Source: Plasmopara viticola
Taxonomy: Eukaryota; Oomycota; Peronosporomycetes; Peronosporales; Peronosporaceae
Assembly: GCA_001695595.3 (NCBI GenBank)
Contig: MBPM02000017.1
Location: 434,001-498,000, forward strand
Direction: 5' to 3'
Length of the DNA stretch: 64,000 bases
Under the pieces are notes generated by a model that saw only the letters and a list, made by a program, of their open reading frames with translations, did not search any database and was not told the origin of the DNA. Below, piece by piece: positions 58,622-64,000 of the stretch (positions are counted from its first letter, which is position 1; each line of letters opens with the position of its first letter). The translations under genes and the position numbers were made by a program.

Positions 58622-61600
58622 GGAAAGCTGCGTGTACGCTCCGCAATAAGTGAGGCGTTGATATTAATTTAGCAAATTTGCCTTATTTTTCAAATATTGT
58701 TTGAGCTAACTTTGTGCTGGAGGCTGTTGCTCGATACATGGGTTGACCTCTTCAGCAACGTAAGCACGTTGTCTTCTTATGTTGCTGAGCGTGGCTAGTG
58801 CTTATTATACTTCGCCACGCGACATTTCAAGGCGACAGCTGGCTGATTGAGTGCACGCATATCGACCACGCCCCTATAGCTCGAATTTGCATCACGACGG
58901 TGGCCAGATGACACTTAAGGTGGAAAACGAGCCAGTTATCTTGAAGACATCGGTCAGCACCTGTATAACCGCATCAGAGGTCTGTTTCTAACGACCACTT
59001 TACGTTGAGGCGCAAACGCAAATTACGATAAGCTGACCGCAAACATATTTGGCTCGCAAAAGGCCTAAACGCTCCGGAGCCTACCAAGAGTGAAAATACC
59101 CTCGTACATTTGCATGCAGTTCACGCTGCTGATTCACGGTTTAAATGCTGCCAGATTCTCGGACACGTAATTTTGGTGGTGTGTATCAACTACACACCCG
59201 CCGTTAAGTTTTTATTTCGTCAAAGAGGCTGCTCATTTATATTGCCTTTGGTGGCGCGACTTCGGCCAGCAACCCTCTAGAAACACTTAGGCGATACGAA
59301 GGTCTACTTTGTCGGACCTTTCGGGACTGACGCGAATCATTTGCTCTACCTTGAAGTAAAGGTTGCTGCTCAGCACGGCAGCACTACAGCATTTGGGACT
59401 ATACCCGAGTCTACAAGTCCACGGACACAGGAGAATGACTGTACTAGTACTGTATTGCTAGTAATTGAAGTCGCCTCTTCTATCGTTGGGTCTTGAAGAG
59501 CCGACTGCGTACCCTCTAGGCCGTCCATAAACGCAAATACTTTGACTTGTTTGAAAGGAACGTTCTAGTCGTCGGAAGCTGTCGGCTTTTTAACACAAAA
59601 ACAAACTCTTAGAGCTCCCGCTTTTCTTGCTTGTAGATAGGGAAGCGTGAGCGCTAGTGAAGCGTAAAAACTGTTGGAATGTCTTCCAGTTGGTCCAGCT
59701 TAGACTTCCAGGCTGCAACCTACTCAGGCAAAGTTGTGTTGTGAGTAACTGACAAGCTTTAAGCCCGGCCTTTAAGGTAAGACAGCGCAGATGCCATGTG
59801 CACCTGATCAGTGGTGATCAGAGCTTCTTTAACGACCGCCTCTAATTCCTTTATCCAAACGAAAAGTTTTTTTTTTTGCCGACTTGGCAAAAGGCGCTTC
59901 TGCTCGAGCTAATCTAGCTTGTGCTACCTAAGTCATACAATATATACTCTGATCGTAGAGCTGAATCGCCGTGATACCTTCCAGCTGCTTTGCAAGAGGG
60001 AGAGCTTATTTTGCCTCTTTAGGCCCAATTTAGTACCAAACAGAGCAAAGTGCACTACTGACAGATGCAAAAAGATAGTTCGATCCATCTTGGTATATTT
60101 GTAATGGTATCACCTCATTTGTCCCAATTCGTTTGTCGAAAATGTGTTGCCGTTGAATAAAAAATCTATAATGTCTCATCTGATTGAGTTCGTAGTTCTT
60201 ACACCAAAGCTCAGATTTCCCCTGTATCGATGTTTGCTTTCTAATATGACTAGTTGCTAGATAATGTTAATGTAGGATTGGCGAAAGGTTGCAGAGCACC
60301 TTTTACAGGAATGAACATATTGTATTTCCATAAGCGAATGTTCAATATCCCCGATTTTTCGAGTGCAATATTGCAACATAACGACTCGTCTACAACAATA
60401 GTCATGTTTTGACATACTGACAGTCCTATATAAAGAGACAACATCAGTTTTGCAATTTATCTAGTGATTATAGCATTTTGGTATCACGTCCAATACCTCA
60501 GTTTGCAAGCCGGTATATATGCTGCTAGGGTGCCTGTTGAGCACCAGGAGCCACATTTCTTAAGGCTCTATCAAGCGGACAGCCAGCTTTGAGCACACAG
60601 GCTTGCGCTCCCGGTCCATTTTATGTCAATACTGATCACAATTACATCGTCATTCTGCATGCGCTTTTCTATAAAGAGCCTCAGCCATTATGCAGCTTTG
60701 ATATACTTGCCAAACTCTTTGTCTTTGTGCACCTTGTCGCCACTGTGCGTGCATGACCAAGCAATACTGCAAATACCACCGATATTGAAGTGAGGAAAGC
60801 GAGAGCGATAAGCTGGACTCCGCTGTTACGGATTGTGTTTGATTGCAATTCGCGTACACGCAAGCAAACCTGCAAGACAAATTTGTACATCTCTTAACGA
60901 AGCTACTTAAACACGAGGGTGGCAGCTATGCGTATTTATCGTTAGCATGGTACAACTTGACAACCAGATCCTCCGATGTTTGCTCTTATACTTGCACTGA
61001 TACCACATCACCATCATTGCGTACAAATCCCTCCAATACGACGCTTCAGCAGCAGCTTAACGTACTGGTTGAACTTGGTGCGTGACTTTTCGTACAAAAC
61101 TATTTTTTCAAAGCGGGTGATTGTTCAAGTCGTAGAAGTATAGCAACATTTCGTAAAAAAAGCATAATTCTGTACCTGGTTGGTGATTACTTTGACAGGA
61201 AGCAAGCCAACTGATACGTGTAGAAGAAGTGCTGGAAGGGGATGATAAGTAACTAGGTCTTGCGCTTACTCTCACAAATGTCAAGTAAAAGGAATAAGGT
61301 GCTGATTGTTCGAAAAAAAGCTTGCTTTCTCGCCGCACTACTGCGAAGTCAGCAGCTCTGAAGCAAACGGATGCACTTGTTTGACATCGACACAAGGGCA
61401 TTTTCAATCTATTCTCCCACTGTTGGTCGTGTGTGTCGCTAAACGTGGTATGCTGGTTATAAAAATGACAGTACACATCCCGCACTCTGGTATAAAACCA
61501 GTGTCTAAACTACACAAATTAAAGACACTTGTGATCTCAAAGTCGAGTATCCTCTGTTTGTCAGGATGCTCAGCTTAGTCTCCCAATTTGCCTTTTTTCG

Positions 61601-62003
61601 GCGAAACACCTACCAAATATCGACGCTGTGAAGAAACCGCTCTTCGAATATTTACTCGTAGGTATAATGATGTATAAACAAACTTTAATGGCGTTCATAT
61701 TGATCCGCGTATGATCTATGGGCACCGTAACGATTTCCTTAATAAAGTATCAAATCGACCTTGCATCTACCATATTGAATTTTGATTGAATGCTTTCGGC
61801 AAAGCAGCGAATGAAACCCAATGCAAACTCGTCTTGGTGTGGATCATATTGTTTAAGCGGCACAAGAAAATCAAATAATTGACAAAGACACCGTCATTAG
61901 CGTCATGCTCGCATATTAGTCTATTTGGAATTTTCATGTCTGCAAGATGGAAATTTGTGTATCAAAAATTATGGTGTCTACAGAGAGAGCTGTGTTTCGG
62001 ACC
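58622..62003. other. Gene-empty block
   Basis: About 3.4 kb with the cactin promoter side at the left. Only short ORFs: 60843-61085 plus, 61108-61485 minus and others, none with a recognised domain. A ten-base T run lies near 59868. No RNA gene was seen. Confidence 0.5.
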
Positions 62004-62016
62004 TATCCTTGGCTAT

Positions 62017-62343
62017 TGTATTGTATTGTATTACGTTATCGCGTTGCCAAGTTATGCACGTGCTAGGCTCAGTCTGGCTAGTCCACGGCATAGAGTGGTG
62101 TCCGCATACGTCGAGTCTCGTTCGGCGGGCAGTGCAGCCAGTACCGAGGCCGTGAGGGTCTTCCATTATTTTGTGTACTTCTGACTTGGTAAGAGCCCAG
62201 GTGGCGCCCTGGTGCTGGAGACCGTCGCGACGAGGGTGAGACTCGTTAGAGACCTGCAGATGCCCGAGAGCACCTGCCCGAAGCGCGCGAGCGTTTAGCC
62301 TCCGCGCTTGGAAGGAGGGCGTCACCCCAACCTTTTCCGAAAA
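62017..62343 (-). mobile_element. LINE-derived nonautonomous short element, copy 3
   Basis: A 327-bp element on the minus strand flanked by a perfect 13-bp repeat TATCCTTGGCTAT (62004-62016 and 62344-62356). On its own strand it starts TTTTCGGAAAAGGTTGGGG and ends in repeated ATACA units. It has the same two internal junctions (after ...CACCAGG into GCGCCACCTGGG, and through ACACAAAATAATGGAAGACC) as copies 1 and 2. The ATG11-like gene ends about 180 bases to the right. Confidence 0.9.
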
Positions 62344-62356
62344 TATCCTTGGCTAT

Positions 62357-62536
62357 ATAGCTGAAAAAAGAAATTCTGCCTAAATATTTCATTAATGATG
62401 TAGGTATTTTTATCTAAAAAATTCAAGAGTTCATGCATTCAAAAATTTGTCGCATCCCACTTTCTCTCTTTAAGCCTTTACGTTCCATGATTCGAGCACA
62501 TCAACACATTGTCATCTAAATTGCTACATCCCTCAC
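62357..62536. other. Spacer between short element and ATG11-like gene
   Basis: AT-rich 3' flank of the ATG11-like gene; no feature seen. Confidence 0.5.
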
Positions 62537-64000
62537 CTATGTTCTCTTCGGGTTTGCGACGGTCACAACATGAAACCGCGTTCCATACGACAAGCGGTAC
62601 GGATTAAAGTCCTATTGCGATACAATCTCAGTAAGTACAAATCATCATGACATCGTTTTCAAAACACGGTCGGACATACCTCAGTCGCCTGAAAAGTATC
62701 AATGAAGATGATCTCTCCGCAAATGTAAGCGGGCGGGGTGCGGTCGGTTCCACCACCCAAAATCGCCGCTTGAATCGACTCGTTTGCAAGATAGTAGTTC
62801 GGAGCTCCTTCATTGAAAGCCACATATGGCATCTTTCCTCCTTTTAAAAAGAACAGAGCTAATGAGCTGATTTGAAAACTACGAAAGGAAATTCGCTGGT
62901 GCTCCTTCGATCCGTAAAAATTCTCGGCAACATTTTGCTCACTTGCAACTTGATGCAACCCATCTTCATCCACATCGCTTGCCACTGTACGCCCAGTCAG
63001 CACTTGCGACAGCGGCAATTCTTCCGAAGGAGACGAACTATCTGCCGTTTCCACACTATTATTTGCATCAGGAGCTGCAGTTGCTAATGGAGTGACTGAC
63101 ACTACGTGATACTTCGTGCCTTCGCGTAGACAGTATGGATTCACTTTCTGTACACGAAAATGCAGCATCAATCCCGTCAGTACTAGCGCGAGATGCTACA
63201 TTTCTCTTAATCTTACTTCACTTGTTTCATGGTCTTCAATGTAGACGATATGGCCAAGAACGTATGGAGGATTTCTACAACAAACCCGTCAACAAAGTTC
63301 CTGCAAGAGTTGTACGTACAATGCAACGTACCGGTCGTCCTTCTTGGAAACGGCAATGCTTTCTTCCGACAAGTAATAATGCGGACATCCTTCGTGGAAA
63401 GCAATGTAGTCACCGAATGGAGTGGGCACAAACAAAGCCACGCTGCCACACGAAAAGCTCTTGTAGCAAATACCCAGCAGTTCCTCGAGGCGATTATCGT
63501 CAGTACCCCATTGACGGCGCTCGTCGACTAGCAAATGATCCGTCTTGGCCGTTGAAAGCACTTCACGATCCGGCATTTTTGCGCTGACTTCGCTTTTATG
63601 CTTGTGATTAGGAACGTCAAGGGGTTCAGTAGCAAGCCCGTGTCGAGGAGAAGCTGTGTCAATCACAATATCCTTGATTTCAATGCTCCCATCAACAATA
63701 GTGGAGCCTGTGTCAACGATAGAAACGTGCTCTTTAACGTGGTGTTTTGTCTACAACGTCCCATGACAATTTTATCAGAAGAAACGCTCAAATTTCAAGC
63801 ATGCATCGTAATATGTTACACATACCTTGTCATCCAGGTCTACGTTTAAATCCTGACCGTCCAGAATCTTTCGACCCACGTCTTCATATTCGTTCTCCAC
63901 CATCACGTACTCGTCACTAAAAGTGGCCCAATCCTCTAAAGCGCAATCAGTTCAATACTTTCGACCAGAAAGAGCGCTTAAGGGAGAAAAACGTACCATA
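62537..64000 (-). CDS. ATG11/FIP200-like autophagy protein with duplicated C-terminal claw domain (partial, runs off right edge)
   Basis: Exons on the minus strand: 64000-63997 (partial), 63935-63826, 63750-63332, 63274-63217, 63147-62680, 62611-62537, with five introns of 57-75 bases. All GT-AG junctions keep the frame. The visible protein has an acidic region (DEYVMVENEYEDVG, with two W/Y..L/V-type motifs) and then two copies of the ATG11 C-terminal domain. Copy one: FSCGSVALFVPTPFGDYIAFH, CPHYYLSEESI, NPPYVLGHIVYIED, VNPYCLREGTKYHVVSV. Copy two: FQISSLALFFLKGGKMPYVAF, APNYYLANESI, PPAYICGEIIFIDTF, FNPYRLSYGTRFHVVTV, stop. A ~100-residue Ser/Asp-rich linker separates them. ATG11/FIP200 proteins scaffold the ATG1/ULK1 kinase complex and bind cargo receptors through this domain. 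The N-terminal half lies outside the window. Confidence 0.85.

Overview
The window reads as nuclear DNA of an oomycete, most likely one of the Peronosporales. Coding genes are intron-free or carry a few very short GT-AG introns (54-91 bases in those I could resolve). Compact runs of conserved genes are separated by AT-rich, gene-empty blocks containing retrotransposon debris and broken genes. The gene set fits a stramenopile: a eukaryotic bactofilin, a membrane-anchored GH30 glucosylceramidase with a ricin-type lectin domain, a callose-synthase-type pseudogene, and conventional eukaryotic tubulin, kinase, spliceosome and autophagy genes. I assign this from protein features, not from a database match.

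Layout. 0-1.3 kb: an internally deleted LINE (minus). 2.2-9.8 kb: a dense housekeeping block of GH30 glucosylceramidase (-), alpha-tubulin (-), CDK7-like kinase (+), the 18S rRNA methyltransferase Bud23/WBSCR22 (+, four exons) and bactofilin (-). 9.8-19.2 kb: a gene-poor block with one short hypothetical ORF and the decayed remains of a viral/organellar-type family-B DNA polymerase (13.9-14.7 kb, -). 19.2-23.4 kb: a 319-bp LINE-derived short element with target-site duplication, a METTL21-like lysine methyltransferase (+, two exons), a relic of a second GH30 gene, and a coiled-coil protein (-). 25-31.5 kb: a callose synthase pseudogene (-) followed by a second, degenerate LINE (-). 31.5-38.7 kb: no gene seen. 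38.7-41.4 kb: a second short LINE-derived element and the glutamate-cysteine ligase catalytic subunit (-). 41.4-52.2 kb: no gene seen, but one long hairpin and one small tandem repeat. 52.2-58.6 kb: an unconventional myosin (+) and cactin (-) in tail-to-tail order, both interrupted by apparent one-base losses. 58.6-62 kb: empty. 62.0-62.3 kb: a third short LINE-derived element. 62.5-64 kb: the 3' half of an ATG11/FIP200-like autophagy gene (-) running off the right edge.

The genes do not form one pathway; they are unrelated housekeeping functions (cytoskeleton, transcription/cell cycle, rRNA modification, splicing, glutathione synthesis, autophagy, sphingolipid hydrolysis). The most interesting signals are a nonautonomous ~320-bp retroelement family made from a LINE by two shared internal deletions (three copies here, each with a perfect 13-14 bp target-site duplication), a tandem duplication of the C-terminal claw domain in the ATG11-like protein, a lectin domain nested inside the C-terminal beta domain of the GH30 enzyme, and the broken polymerase relic.
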